DNA from: Magnolia sinica
Taxonomy: Eukaryota; Streptophyta; Magnoliopsida; Magnoliales; Magnoliaceae
Direction: 5' to 3'
Length of the DNA stretch: 64,000 bases
Assembly (NCBI RefSeq): GCF_029962835.1
Contig: NC_080577.1
Location: 9,152,501 to 9,216,500 of the forward strand
The stretch's first letter is position 1. Each line of letters starts with the position of its first letter. Below are positions 23,501-34,207 of this stretch, in pieces. A program made the position numbers and the translations under genes. The notes beneath the pieces were generated by a model. The model had not been told where the DNA came from. It was given only the letters and a program-made list of their open reading frames with translations, and ran no database searches.

Positions 23501-26500
23501 ATGGATAGCTTCATGCACCAAAACCCCATCCAGAATCTGTCAGCCCTTCACACCCTTGTGATGGCGGAAAAAAAAAATGCTTAGGGGATGTCACGTATAA
23601 TCGCGGCTCATCCCATCTTCAATGAGAGTGGACTGCCTTGCTAGATTTGCTATTAATCGAAGAAAGAGTTCCCAACCTATAACATTTCTTTCGTTGGAGG
23701 CAGAGACAGGTCAAGCATGTAGAACATTAGGCTAGCAAAATGTCTGAACAGGAAATGCATTAGTCAGATTGGTCTTTCTTTTCTTTTCTTTTCCTTTTTC
23801 CTCTTTTTTTTTTTTTGGTTTGATGAATAACCAACTTTATTGCAAAAGAAGCACGGCGAGGAGTATAACCACCAGGGACACAAAATAAATAAATAAATAA
23901 TCAAAAGAGCTCAAACCCAGCTAGTGGTGGGCATTGAGTCGAGTCGAGTCGAGGTGGGCCAAGCTCAGCTTGGCTTGTCCATGCTTTACGAAGCTTGGCT
24001 TGTTTGCCAAAGCTGTCGAGTCGAGTTCGAATCAAGTCAAGTTTACCTCAAGTCGAGCTCGAGCTTGTTGGGTGAGAGAGTAATGGATTCTGTTCTTGAT
24101 CCTCCTCCATTGATTCAAAAGAGAAGCTAAATAAAAAAAATTTAAAGATGCATTTTACATGATGCTCCACCAAGCGAAATTCATTTTTGGTTTAGCCTGG
24201 CAACCAAAACAAGGTAGAGTCGATCTTTCAGTAGTTCAGAAAATCCATCTGTGTGGGCCCTATGATAGAAGAACCATAGGCCAAAAGCATCCTCAATTGT
24301 ATGTTCTAAATTACCCATCATCAAGGCTATACTTTCTAATGAATAGGATTTTGAACAGACCTGGGACCAAAAAAAAGTGCGACTCACCTGTATTGTTGCT
24401 GCTCAGAGAAAAGCGCAGTTTCCGTTACCTTGCAGATGATTTGAGGACTTGTAGCTCACAACATATTCAGGAAGGATATGTCTATTCATGTGAATGCTTC
24501 ATACAATATACCATTTTGGATTCAAGAGATCGTCAGCACCAACATCAAACTCTTTGTTGTTGGGGTGAAAACAAAGAGATCCCACTTCAACTTTCTAGAT
24601 CCCACTTCAACTTTCTCCGCATTCCCCACAACTTTAATATATTTATTAATCGAGCTCGAGTTCGAGCTTCGAGTCGAGTCGAGTTGAAATGCCCCCTGGT
24701 CGAACTCGGCTCGAACTCAACTCGAGCTTCAAATAATTAGCTTGACTCGGCCCAAATCGACCATTCAAGCCAAGTCAATCCGAGCAGACTCGAGCCAAGT
24801 CGAGCAAGTTTTTCGAGCTAGCTTGACTCGTGAACAACCCTAAACCCAGCCCAAACACGGACATTGCAATCCCTCATGCAGACAACCATCGGATTGGTCC
24901 AAGTTCAACCATCAGTTTGATCCGGTTGGTCCATGATGTTGGCATCATGAATATGAATTAAAAATAGATAAAATGATTTTAAAATGAGAAAGAAAAAGAA
25001 AAAGGAAATATACATGGCAATTAAATGAGAATAAAGGGGCGCTAGTATCTTCAGAAGTGGAAGGATTTCATACCTAATCAGAGGGGATCTCAAAAGATCA
25101 ATGGTTTAGACCAATGAATAATATAGGCCCACTTGTTCAGCTAGGAAGGTCTTGATTTTCACGTGAGAGAGAGAGAGAGTCCCGGAATCAGACAATTGGT
25201 GCTGGGGCATTCATTTGGAATCATCAGCATGGGGGCATCAGATCTACACTTGTTGGAACTGAGGAGAATTGGTCCGGTAGACAGTGAGTTGAGAAACGAA
25301 GGGCATGTGTGCGTTTGTGAGCAGGGGCTCCCATGTGCGTGCACATCTTAATAAAGGAGATGGTCTTTATGGTTGGATTTGTATTTATAGAAGGGGTATT
25401 AATATTAGTTATTAGACTATTAAGATTATCATATCAATTTTAAACTTTTTTTTCTTGAGTTTTTCTTCATTTAGAAACTTTTTTAAAGCATAAGCAATTG
25501 ACCTTTCCGTGCGACGTCCTGAATTCATTCGGACTAGAGGACCTCTAGTTCTGGCCGGACTGGATGGCCCAGTCCGATTTTTAAAACATTGGAGAAATCT
25601 AATAGCACTGCTGTCACCGTAAATAACTAACTATGAAAAAAATGGCTCAAAATTTGGGGGATAACTTAGCATACCAACACATGCTGACCTGCTTCTTTGA
25701 ACTACCAAACAACCAACATACCATGAGTACTAAAATACCCCAGAAAGATTATCCTTCAATGAGAAGACTACTTGAATAACGCATGTAGATAAGAAAACAA
25801 GAAAACTGAGATTAGTCGTACAATCATAAAACAAAATGCAGATATACATGCAGGCACCAAGTAAAAAACAGTCCCACGTAAATGCAAACTCAAACAAATC
25901 AAGGGAGAGGTTGCCAAGTTGCCATCCAATAAGCAAATAGCTACAATCTACTTCCAGGAATTGTAAAGCTGTAGGCTGTCAATGAGCTGCAGCCAGGTCC
26001 AAGCACAATCAGATTTCTCAATAGGGCTGGCCTGACAGGCCCCTCAAGACCAGTTCAAAATCCAGGCTCAAACCCAGCACAGGCCCAGCCCATTAACGGA
26101 CTACAACTCGCATGCAGAAAACCAGGCCGGTGAGTCAATCCTAGAGTGCAGAAAGGTAATCTAGAAATAGAAAAACCACATTTTTAGTTCCTAATTTTGT
26201 TGAGTCTTTCTAGAGCTCTCCCAATCGCAGACCATAAATAATTCCCTCACCAACACCTTCCCAAATCAGAACTTTATAACCTCGGAAACGACAATTAAAA
26301 GGATTCCGAAAGAAAGAACACGGGTAAAATATTTAGAATCTCTATAACGGCTTTATTTCAAATGACAAAACTGCGTAGAAATCAATCAACTGGCAGAGAT
26401 CAACCAATACAAAAAAGACACGCCGAACTATTACATTCACAATTTCAAAACAGGATTAAAAAATTTAAAATTTTTTTTTTTTTTTTTTAAAGGAATGTAG

Positions 26501-27134
26501 CAACTCAATTCACATGCAAAGCTCTAAAAATACATTTCCATCCAACAGAAAAATAAAATCATTTCTGCATGACGAATCCTACCAAAAATTTACTAAAATA
26601 TAGAACGGAAAAAACGAAGGAAATTCCGTTACCTTCATAAGGAGACTGTGTGGGGCCGAGAATCATGACATTGAAATAACGCATATTGTCTTCAGATGGA
26701 GAAGCGCTGATACCGGGAGCTGCATGTGAAAATTTACGAAGAGAAAATCGAAAATGAAAAAATCAGAAACCCTAACATCCCTCGAAACCATGAAACTTCC
26801 CAGAAACAGTTGGTCAAAATCTCAAGAACAATCAATGGCGAGAGATTCTACGATCTTACGACCTCCAAGATGATTTCATAGCAACGGTTTAAATTAAACC
26901 AAAAAAAAAAAAAAGAGAGAGAGTAAGGAATCAGAGAGAGAGAGATCGTTACCAGGTTCGCTAAGGAGACGCTGCGTTTCCTGCTCGATCGTATCAAACA
27001 GATGGAAATTTTAAAGTGGATCGAAGGGGGAAAAAAAAAAGGAAAAAAACCACCGGAGAGAAAATTTTGGGAGATCGAAGGAGAGATCAGAACCGTACCT
27101 TGATGATCCGACGGGGTAGATTGCTGTTCGCCAT
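14816..27134 (-). CDS. UBC36: Ubiquitin-conjugating enzyme E2, Ubc13/UBC36 type (8 exons)
   Basis: E2 that works with a Uev partner to build Lys63-linked ubiquitin chains, used in DNA-damage tolerance and signalling. Exons from the start: 27099-27134, 26953-26980, 26633-26719, 21215-21273, 16643-16684, 16479-16552, 14964-15061, 14816-14853. They join in frame to 153 aa, the usual length. It begins [15 protein letters not shown] is at 79-81 and the active-site cysteine is Cys89 in GRICLDIL; the C terminus ends YASGA. All introns are GT-AG except the one after exon 5, whose donor reads AAG/GCAAGC. Introns of 5.4 kb (21274-26632) and 4.5 kb (16685-21214) carry transposons, so the gene is 27 times longer than its coding sequence. 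UBC35 and UBC36 are near-identical, so the symbol is a family-level call. Confidence 0.96.
15062..16478. other. Ubc13 intron 6, nothing recognised
   Basis: Intron of 1.4 kb. A poly-T/C tract lies at about 15855-15890. No transposon terminus or second gene was recognised in it. Confidence 0.4.
16553..16642 (-). other. GC-AG intron of the Ubc13 gene
   Basis: This 90-bp intron starts GCAAGC on the minus strand and ends GCATGCAG. GT is absent at the donor, but the exon side (GACAAG) and the next bases keep a strong match to the U1 site, as is usual for GC donors. The frame across the junction gives NIDK then LGRICLDIL, which is exactly the Ubc13 sequence, so the boundary is secure. Confidence 0.9.
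17447..18028. mobile_element. hAT-like MITE with 8-bp target duplication (CTACG-repeat family)
   Basis: A 582-bp element in Ubc13 intron 4 flanked by ATATTACC at 17439-17446 and 18029-18036. The termini are inverted: CAATGTTTTAAATAGC and GCTATTTAAAACACCA. Next to both ends lie many short units of the kind TACGTAGC / CGCTACAC. Eight-base duplications are typical of hAT elements. There is no coding frame. A diverged relative lies at 19534-19672. Confidence 0.8.
18325..18473 (-). mobile_element. tRNA-derived SINE in Ubc13 intron 4
   Basis: On the minus strand it reads GAGCTGGTAGAGCAAGTG (box A-like), then GGATTCAATCCCTGG (box B-like), and then an A-rich tail of AAATA units. Flanks TCCTGATTTCAAA (18312-18324) and TCCTAATTTCAAG (18474-18486) match at 11 of 13 positions, as expected of an aged target duplication. 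CCTACCAGCTCAT occurs twice, so the head is partly duplicated. RNA polymerase III boxes are read by eye. Confidence 0.65.
19534..19672. mobile_element. Fragment of the CTACG-repeat hAT-like family
   Basis: Carries GTGTAGCGTATGCTACACC and ends with GCTATTTAAAACAC, the same terminus as the 17447-18028 element. No matching left terminus or target duplication was found, so it is a degraded or truncated copy in the same intron. Confidence 0.5.
20520..20551. repeat. (AT)n microsatellite
   Basis: About 32 bp of alternating A and T in Ubc13 intron 4. Confidence 0.9.
21532..21567. repeat. (GAA)n microsatellite
   Basis: A run of GAA/AAG triplets in Ubc13 intron 3, about 300 bp from exon 4. Confidence 0.85.
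22172..23350 (-). mobile_element. LINE (L1 type) 3' fragment in Ubc13 intron 3
   Basis: On the minus strand, between about 22894 and 22547, the translation reads as the zinc-binding domain found at the C terminus of plant L1 reverse transcriptases: [18 protein letters not shown] followed by [19 protein letters not shown] and LWDRFF. A tail-end frame follows (22537-22328, [12 protein letters not shown]). The 3' end is near 22200 (ATGAAATTATCACCGTTCAA on the minus strand), followed by an (AT)n tract. The reverse transcriptase and endonuclease parts are missing and the frame is interrupted, so this is a 5'-truncated dead copy. It is opposite to no gene: it lies in the same direction as the host gene. 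Confidence 0.8.
23790..23880 (-). mobile_element. Possible LINE 3'-end fragment
   Basis: On the minus strand it reads TTTGCAATAAAGTTGGTTAT followed by TCATCAAACC and a run of A. This resembles the 3' end of plant LINEs. It is short and no coding part is attached, so the call is tentative. Confidence 0.4.
23922..24842. mobile_element. hAT-like MITE, GAGTCGAG family, with 8-bp target duplication
   Basis: A 921-bp element in Ubc13 intron 3 flanked by AACCCAGC at 23914-23921 and 24843-24850. It starts TAGTGGTGGGCATTGAGTCG and ends GACTCGTGAACAACCCTA, an inverted pair. Both ends carry many GAGTCGAG or CTCGAGCT units (23930-24065 and 24650-24835). The middle, about 24070-24645, lacks these units and is not repetitive. 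It contains a 193-aa open frame (24159-24740) that I do not recognise; it may be chance or captured host sequence. Confidence 0.8.
25973..26110. repeat. Small GGCCCAGCC-rich repeat
   Basis: Begins near TAGGCTGTCAATGAGCTGCA and ends near CCCAGCCCATTAACGG. Similar word-rich segments occur at 10860-10990, 32720-33500, 36590-36900, 45830-46000 and 61255-61400. They may be remnants of non-autonomous hAT-like elements, but no duplications were found here. Confidence 0.3.
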
Positions 27135-27256
27135 GCGATTTGAGATTTGGAAAAGGAGAGGTAAAACCCTCGTTTTCTCTGCAAAAGAGTCCTGAAAGAG
27201 CACCGAGAAATGGAGGGGCTTCTGATGAAATTTGGGGTTTTAAAGCCCACGCAAAG

Positions 27257-27270
27257 ATATATAAATAAAT
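27257..27270 (-). promoter_or_regulatory. TATA box of the Ubc13 gene
   Basis: On the minus strand ATTTATTTATATAT lies about 125 bp upstream of the start codon at 27134, which implies a leader of about 100 nt. No other promoter element was assigned. Confidence 0.5.
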
Positions 27271-28550
27271 ATACTATTCTCCCTTTTGGTGTTCGTAACG
27301 AAGCCGGTTCCTCCACAACCATTGTATCATATAAGCTTACTTTACGGTTGTGCGCATGGCCCATCGTGATGTGTACGTAAAATCCACTCGGTCCATCATG
27401 TGAGACCCACTCATATTCACCTCTAAGAATGTAGAAAGGGACGATCTGAAACTCAAGTTGGCCAGATCATATAAAATCATGCCTAAAACCTTTAAAATCA
27501 CCTGGCGTGGCCCACCTGAGCCTTTTAATGTCTTTAATTTTGGTTATTCTATCCATCATGGTGGGTAAAATCTTATGAATGTAATGGATTGGATAAAAAA
27601 ACATGGAAGGCCCCACATAGAGTATGAAAGGTTTTAAATGTGGATGACCCCATTGCCACTGTTTCCCTTTGGTGTGACCCACCTGTGTTTAACGTCGACC
27701 GTAGATTTAAGACATAGAGTGAACTTTAAAGGGTACACCTTATTGACGGAGTGGATTTGGGCCCTACATGGTACTGGGTCCCACGTTCGAAATCTCAGTA
27801 AGGTCATTATATAATAGATTTAGATGAACCGGGCAAGTTAGAAATTGGGCCTTCAAAGCAACAGCATCATTGCTGGAGGATAATTACAAATGTACCCCGA
27901 GTTGACATTAGTTTCACGTGCCTGCCCCCTGCCTGTTCTTCTATATCGGCTTCGGAATGTTGGGGCGCGGCTTCGGTGGCTACTGCCTCGGATCCACCGA
28001 GGGGACGCGGATTGAAGACTGACACTGCCTGTGACAACCTCAACCTCGCGGCTAGACGGTGCCACATGAGTCGAAAAATGATGTACGTATTTTAGCCAGA
28101 CTATCTATTCATTTTAGATTATTATTTAGGGTATTAACTCACATATGAGGTAAATAAAAATATCAGATAAACGACGCTACATAAAAATATTGGTGATTGA
28201 ATGCCTTTCAATATCATTAAAAACTTCCTGAGACTCACTGTAATGTTTATCTATCATTCAACTTGTTTATTAAGCCACACAAGCTTAGATATGAAAAAAA
28301 ATATATAAATATCAAACTTTTCTGATCTGAAGGAACCGTTTATGGTAGGCAGTCAATCACTATTGTTTCCCATGGTTTAGTCCACATGCTGATTGTATTT
28401 GCTTTATTTTTGGTCTCATGCCCTGCAATGAGCAGGTTATGTGAGTGAATGGCATAAATAAAATACAGACATTATGCTTAGGGCCACAAAGCACCGTTCA
28501 GTAGCGAGTAAATGCATTTGGTGTCCCATTAAAGAGGCTGAATTTATTAT
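27271..28550. other. Intergenic region upstream of Ubc13
   Basis: No gene is supported. Degraded foldback-family words (GGCCCACCTGAG, GGTGTGACCCACCTG) lie at 27350-27780. The stretch 27880-28060 is GC-richer but shows no protein I recognise. Confidence 0.4.
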
Positions 28551-28970
28551 TGTGGGCCCCACCTTGATGCATTTACCTTATATCCACCCTGGCCATCCAT
28601 TTTTACAGCTCAGTCCAGGATGTGAATATAAAAAATGAATTAGATCAAAATCTCTAGTGAACCACAGCACAGTAAACAAGTGTGATAGATCATTACTTTA
28701 TTTGTGCTACAAAAGTTTTGGTTCAAGATGGTATCTGTGCTGTCCATTCATGTAGGTTTCTGTGACCTTATTAACAAGTGGACTAAAAATAAACATTTCA
28801 ATGGCTCATAAGAAATTTTTAATGGTGAGTATTCAATCACCACCGTTTCCTACGGTATGGTCACCTGAGACTTGGATCCGCTTTATTACTGGGATCATGC
28901 CCTAAAATGAGCGGTCAAAATGGATGAAAGGTGTGGATATAAGGAACATACATGATGGTGGGCCCACAGT
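28551..28970. mobile_element. Foldback MITE, GTGGGCCCCACC family
   Basis: Begins TGTGGGCCCCACCTTGATGC and ends with the inverse ATGATGGTGGGCCCACA. The two internal halves mirror each other, including CATCCATTTTTACAGCTCA and ATTTAATGGTGAGTATTCA-type sequence. Exact outer ends and target duplications were not resolved. Confidence 0.6.
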
Positions 28971-29151
28971 CAAGTATCCACCCACATCGGTAGATCCGTT
29001 GATCAGCCGATGCCGCGCCCCCAACGTTAGAGCTGAATATGGCGTGGTTGGTGATTCTGTCGGCCCCATTTTCAAGGGTAAACCCGGAATATGAAAAGCT
29101 ACCATAGGTCCCTCATCGGCAAGCGGTTGACCGACTGGGTACCGGTGGAGT

Positions 29152-29210
29152 TTTCATACTCTGGTGGGGTATCTTGGTTGATACGCAGGCACTCAAAAAT
29201 GTACACGTTT
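29152..29210 (+). repeat. Dispersed repeat, first copy
   Basis: TTTTCATACTCTGGTGGGGT followed by TTGATACGCAGGCACTCA. A second copy in the same orientation lies at 32337-32390. Its class is unknown; they may be the remains of one element family. Confidence 0.45.
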
Positions 29211-29389
29211 AACACATTAACTCGTATTCAAATGTCCAGATCTGTGGACCAATTATAACTGAACAATCTAACATCTGATTCCCAACAAATGCTTGATGAA
29301 CTAATACCGTTGGATACATTTCATTTCAACCGTCAATTAGATTTCCATCAGTGGTCTTAACGTGGTTTCAAAACCTGGACATGTCTAAT

Positions 29390-29530
29390 CCGAGTCGACT
29401 TGGACTCGGTCTGCCATGATGTCGATGGATGTCTCGGGTCACAAAACCCGACTTTGACGAATCAGACGAGTTATCACAGAGTTGGCGGATACAGCTGAGT
29501 CAGGCCGAGTCATGACTCGTCGGGCGGAGA
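29390..29530. repeat. GAGTC/GACTC-rich dispersed repeat
   Basis: Contains CCGAGTCGACTTGGACTCGG and GAGTCATGACTCGTC. It resembles the segments at 5636-5880 and 12000-12190. Confidence 0.4.
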
Positions 29531-29984
29531 ATCTGTAGTGGCAAGTGGGGCCCATGGTTCAGTAGTAAACCATTTTAAGGCCTGTTCCACCCAAGATGTG
29601 TGTCGACAGGCCAATGGTTCAGATTACCGTACCATGGGCCATATCTGTTAGAAATGGAAATAGGGGCGACTCGGCACCATCTCACCTGATACAATGGTTC
29701 ATGATCAGGACCGTAATTTGGTGGGCCATTTCCAGAAGGCATAGGGATTGGATCAATGGTAGCCATCTGATCAGTGGCCTGAATAGGACATGGTTTTAGT
29801 TGTTGACTCACTCCATGTTAGAGTGGTTGAATCCCTGAAATGGTCCACATTCGACGTCTAAATCTCGCAGCGAGTGGATGGTTGAGAGCAGTTGAATCAA
29901 TGAAATTTTGGCTATACGACACCGAATGCAAGATTGACTGCATCCACCGGAATTCGGATTGAGTAACGGGGCTCACACCGCCGA

Positions 29985-30830
29985 CCTCAGTGGTTTTGGG
30001 CAGACTATGATGTATATGTTATATCCACATCGTACATCCATTTTCTCAGGTTATTTTAGATCATGAATACAAAACTTAGGCAGATCCAAAGTTCAAGTGG
30101 GTCACACCAGAGAAAGCAGTTGGACAATGATGCCTACCGTTGAAACTTTCCAAAGGCCCACCATTATGTTTATTTGCCATCCGACTTGTTCATGAGATCA
30201 CACCCCATTGCTTTATGTAGCGTGGTCCACCTGAGTTTTGAATATGCCTCATATGCCTCATTTTTAGGCTCATGCTCTTAAAGTGATCTGGAAAATAAAA
30301 TGACGGATGGTGTTGAGTAATGACACTAAGGTCAGTGGCGTACTGAGTAACTTGTATTGAATAAATTATGTGAGGGCCACCGTGAATTATGTATCTTATC
30401 AACTCCATCCATCCATTTTACTCGATAATTTGATGGCCGGATCCTAAAAGATATGAAGCATATCTAAATATCAAGTCGACCACATTATAAGAAAAATTGA
30501 AAAAAAATTTGACCACATAAGTTGTGTAACAAGATGATATTTGTATTTTCCCTTCATTAATGTGTGTGATCCAATGAATAGGTTGGATGACAAATAAACA
30601 TCAGTGTGGGCCTAGAAAGGTTTCAACGGTGAAAATCATTATTTTTATTGTTTCCTGTGGTGTAGTTCACCTGAGGTTTTGATATGGTTCAATTTTTGGC
30701 TTAACCCCTAAAATGAGATGGGAAACGGATGGGCGGCGTGGATTAACTACCTACATTCACTGTGGGCCCAACAGGGTTTTCTCAGTACGATAGAAGCGTA
30801 CTGTGCTACTCTGTACGCAATCCGAGTCCT
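29985..30830. mobile_element. Two overlapping or nested foldback elements
   Basis: The stretch holds more than one set of the family halves: TATGATGTATATGTTATATC near 30007, a second AGGGCCACCGTGAATTATG near 30371, and right-hand ends near 30350 and 30771. The outermost inverted words are GGATTGAGTAAC near 29956 and TACGCAATCCGAG near 30821. This is best explained by one copy inserted into or beside another. Boundaries are approximate. Confidence 0.5.
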
Positions 30831-32336
30831 CCACCCACAGTACATATTTGGCACGGGCACCGCGTGATCGGCGCTACACGTAACTTTCATGATGCAAGCG
30901 CACGATAGAATTTCTCGTACGGAAATTTGTGCCGTACTTATTAAAGAATGGATGATGATTATGATAGAGAAGAGATCTGGGCCATTCATCAAGTGGGCCC
31001 TACTGTGGGTCTGTGGTTGAAGATCTAAAAAAAAAGATCCGGGCTTACACGCGGCTGTAAAAGACCAATTAGAACAACAATCAAGATTCAACATCTCTCC
31101 TACTCAGAAGATCGGGACCGTCTAACGGGTGTGACTATTCAGCTATGGTACTTGTATGATTGATGGCCCACAAGTTAGCGGTTTAGATCTCGTCCACGAT
31201 CCACCCTTCCTATTTATATATGATGTTGGACGCTGAACTCATGCCCAGGGCCCACAAAACCGTTTCCCTTGACGAGGTAAGGACAGAAAATCATTTCCCT
31301 CAAATAAAGATAGTTGGCCCTTCTACATATGTGGGCGATATTATCTCGTACGGATCACCGACGCATGCCACGCACTTAGATATGATGAGAAGCCCATGAA
31401 TCACCACCTCTCCATGAATCTGGAAATGATCGTGTGGGACCCATTCTCAATCTGGGGGACCCACCATAGATTTGTCATGCACTTAATTTCTCCCCATGTC
31501 CTATGAAAATGGTCCATTACAAACGTGGTCCATATATGACAAAGGGCTAAATTAGACCGTTCGATCATCTAGTGGGCCAGATTTTTGGAAGATCTATAAT
31601 CCATTGATGGGCCCACCATGGAAAAGATTTAGATCCTCAAGAGCTGGCATTTTGTACAACTTGTGTGGTGGACGAAAGCGAGCATTTCATTTTCTGGGGA
31701 TGATACCATAGAGCTAGAGGAACAGGAATATCGTTTAACCATATATCTACATCATGGGAGGTTATCTTTTAACCAGGGTTGGGCATTTAGTGGGACCCAC
31801 TATGGAAATTTATCACATGATCCTAGCCCTCTAAACAGCGGTCTTTAAATGGACGGTGGGAAAGAAAAACAGCCAGTGGTTTACGTTGAGTGATGGCTGC
31901 TGTCTTCAGATTAGTGTTTTTTGAAAAATCATCTAATAGTTGGACGGTTCAGATTGATGAAGAGAGTGTTCATGGCCTTATGCGTGATACATGGCAGGTA
32001 GGGTGGTGTATCGCCACCATCCATCTAGTTGGTCTTGTGATCTTTATAATGGATGGCCTAAAAGTCACACGGAACAGACGATCCAATCCAGCCTTCCAAT
32101 GGACGGACAGAGTAAAAATAGATTCAATGGGAGAAATTGACAGGTAGAACTGCCAAGTCAGTAAATCTATACCAACAGACCATCTACTGACAGGACCTAC
32201 AAGTTGAGCAGTCCAGATGTACCACACGTGTCATGCCTTAAGGCAGTGGATGACTTCTGCCTTCCTAATCCACTGCAATGTTTCGTAAAAGGTGAGATTG
32301 AAGAGGTACGTCATGTGGGTATTACAAGGAAAAACT

Positions 32337-32390
32337 TTCATACTCTGAGAGAGTGATGGATGATACGCAGGCATTTAGAAATTAACTAGA
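32337..32390 (+). repeat. Dispersed repeat, second copy
   Basis: CTTTCATACTCTGAGAGAGT followed by GATGATACGCAGGCATTTAG matches the 29152-29210 segment in order and orientation. Confidence 0.45.
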
Positions 32391-32659
32391 ATGGTCTGAA
32401 TAGCATATAAGTTGCCAGTTTAAATGTACCATGAACATTAATCAGACTGAAAAGGCCTTAGTCTTATAAGGTAAGATCGCTCAATAATAAAGGGAGTGAA
32501 ATGGATGGTCCAATCTAAGAATTCTCTCTTAGAATTATTTCATTGGACACAAAAATTTTCACGGTATAAATGGTTTTAATCATTGAAATATGCATTATTC
32601 TAAAAAAATTGCGGATATCTTTAAACTGTCCATTTATTTTGTATGGTGGCAACCTACTT

Positions 32660-32722
32660 TTTTTTTTTTTTTTTACACACACCCCACACACGCACGCGGC
32701 GGGATTTCACCACTGGTGGCAG
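32660..32722 (-). mobile_element. SINE fragment
   Basis: On the minus strand CCAGTGGTGAAATCCCGCCG is followed by GTGCGTGTGTGGGGTGTGTG and then a run of A. This matches the 3' half of the SINE at 43748-43892. The tRNA-like head is missing. Confidence 0.55.
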
Positions 32723-33524
32723 CCTACCTGATAACCAGACCAGGCTAATGAGCCAGTCTGGGCCATTCATCATTAGCCCTTGGCCTACACAGCCCGACAT
32801 GAGCTGTAGATTTTAAGCCTAAACCCGCCCTCAAGTCAAGTTCCAGGGGTCATCCTACTTGGCCAAGCCACCCAAATAGTATATAATGCGAGATTTTTAG
32901 AATCCTGGCAATGTTAAATTTTTTGTGATTTTATTGAAAAAGTACCATTGAAAGTAAATAATAATAATAATAATAGTAATAATAATAATAATAAAAATAA
33001 ATAAAAATATCTTTAAATAATGAAATAATGCATTTATAGCTTTACTTTTAAGTTTAAATATCGTTTTTTTATTTATTATAAATACTCTGATATATCATTT
33101 TCAGCCAGAGTTGTCCAATAAATCGTGTTGAAAAATCAACATCTGAAAATATCCGAGAAATGGCCAAGAGAGAGATTTGTCGTCACATAAGGTGTGAATA
33201 GGCCTAGCTCAGGCTCATCTAATACGGTCCCATGAGATAAGGATTTAAGCCAAGACCTAGCCTGGCCCATGAATAAGCATCCAGGTCCAAGCCCAGATCA
33301 TCCCAACCCATTACTGCACTGTTAAGTGTTGAGCTGGGCCAATCAACCATTGCCTTCCTTCATGTATGTCCAAACGCAGGCTCAGCCCAATTGATCGTTG
33401 GCCTCATTCACAGCCATGTGATCCCTTGGGACATGGCCTCCGCCTGATCCAGCCCATTGGGCCATCAACCTATCAGGCTTTCAGGCCCAGTCATCTTGGA
33501 GGTGTATATGGAGGGAAGGGGATT

Positions 33525-33790
33525 GCGCAGGCTACTGAGTAAACTCTGTGGGGCCCACTTTGATTTATGTGGCTTATCCATGCTGTCGATCGGATTTTCA
33601 GGATCATTTTAGGCATGAGCCCAAAATTGAAGCATATCTAAAGCTCGAGTCGACCACACCACATGAAACAGTGTGAATTGAATGACTACCGTTGAGAACT
33701 TTGTGGGGGCCACAAAATCTCATGCCCTAAGATGAGCCGTAAAATGGGACGGACGACATGAATAAGATACATACATCCACCGAGTTACGT
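33525..33790. mobile_element. Partial foldback element
   Basis: Starts GTGGGGCCCACTTTGATTTA, continues with the core (GAAGCATATCTAAAGCTCGA) and a mirror end ATACATACATCCACCGAG. It is shorter than whole members, so the middle is lost. The following 33791-34830 has no gene; it includes A/T runs and an (AT)n tract at 34172-34205. Confidence 0.5.
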
Positions 33791-34166
33791 AATCACAGTA
33801 ACGATCTTTTCTTTTTTTTTTTTTTTAAGTTCAACAATTGGAACCCCTCTCACTGTTTCACTTGGTGAGGCCCACTTTAGCATTCGATTGACTTTGTTTT
33901 TGGACCGTGCCTTAATATGGGCAAGCAAAACAGATGAACAGAATGGATTCTCTGCAATCTCAAAATGGGGCTCATTAGGTAAATAAATAAATAAAATATA
34001 TGACAAGTGACGTGCTATGAAATCAATCTTTCTAAGTTTTTCTCTCATCTTCTTTCGTTTACAACAAAAGGCTCCCAGTGCCATCTATTACCTCTAAACC
34101 ATTGGAAAAGTGGACCCAAGGTTCTGATCTGAATCGTTCATTCGGTGGATCTTGTCATTTTAACCC

Positions 34167-34207
<41 letters not shown>

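Larger units (their letters stand above)
30831..33520. other. Gene-free stretch with degraded repeats
   Basis: No protein-coding gene is supported. GGGCCCAC-type words occur throughout but with no complete element. It includes a SINE fragment near 32660, an (AAT)n tract near 32957-33000 and a GGCCCAGCC-rich part at 32720-33500. Confidence 0.4.

Noticed and set aside
24159-24740. 193-aa open frame, the longest in the Ubc13 introns
   Set aside because: It lies entirely within a MITE and shows no family features. It could be chance, so it is not called as a gene.
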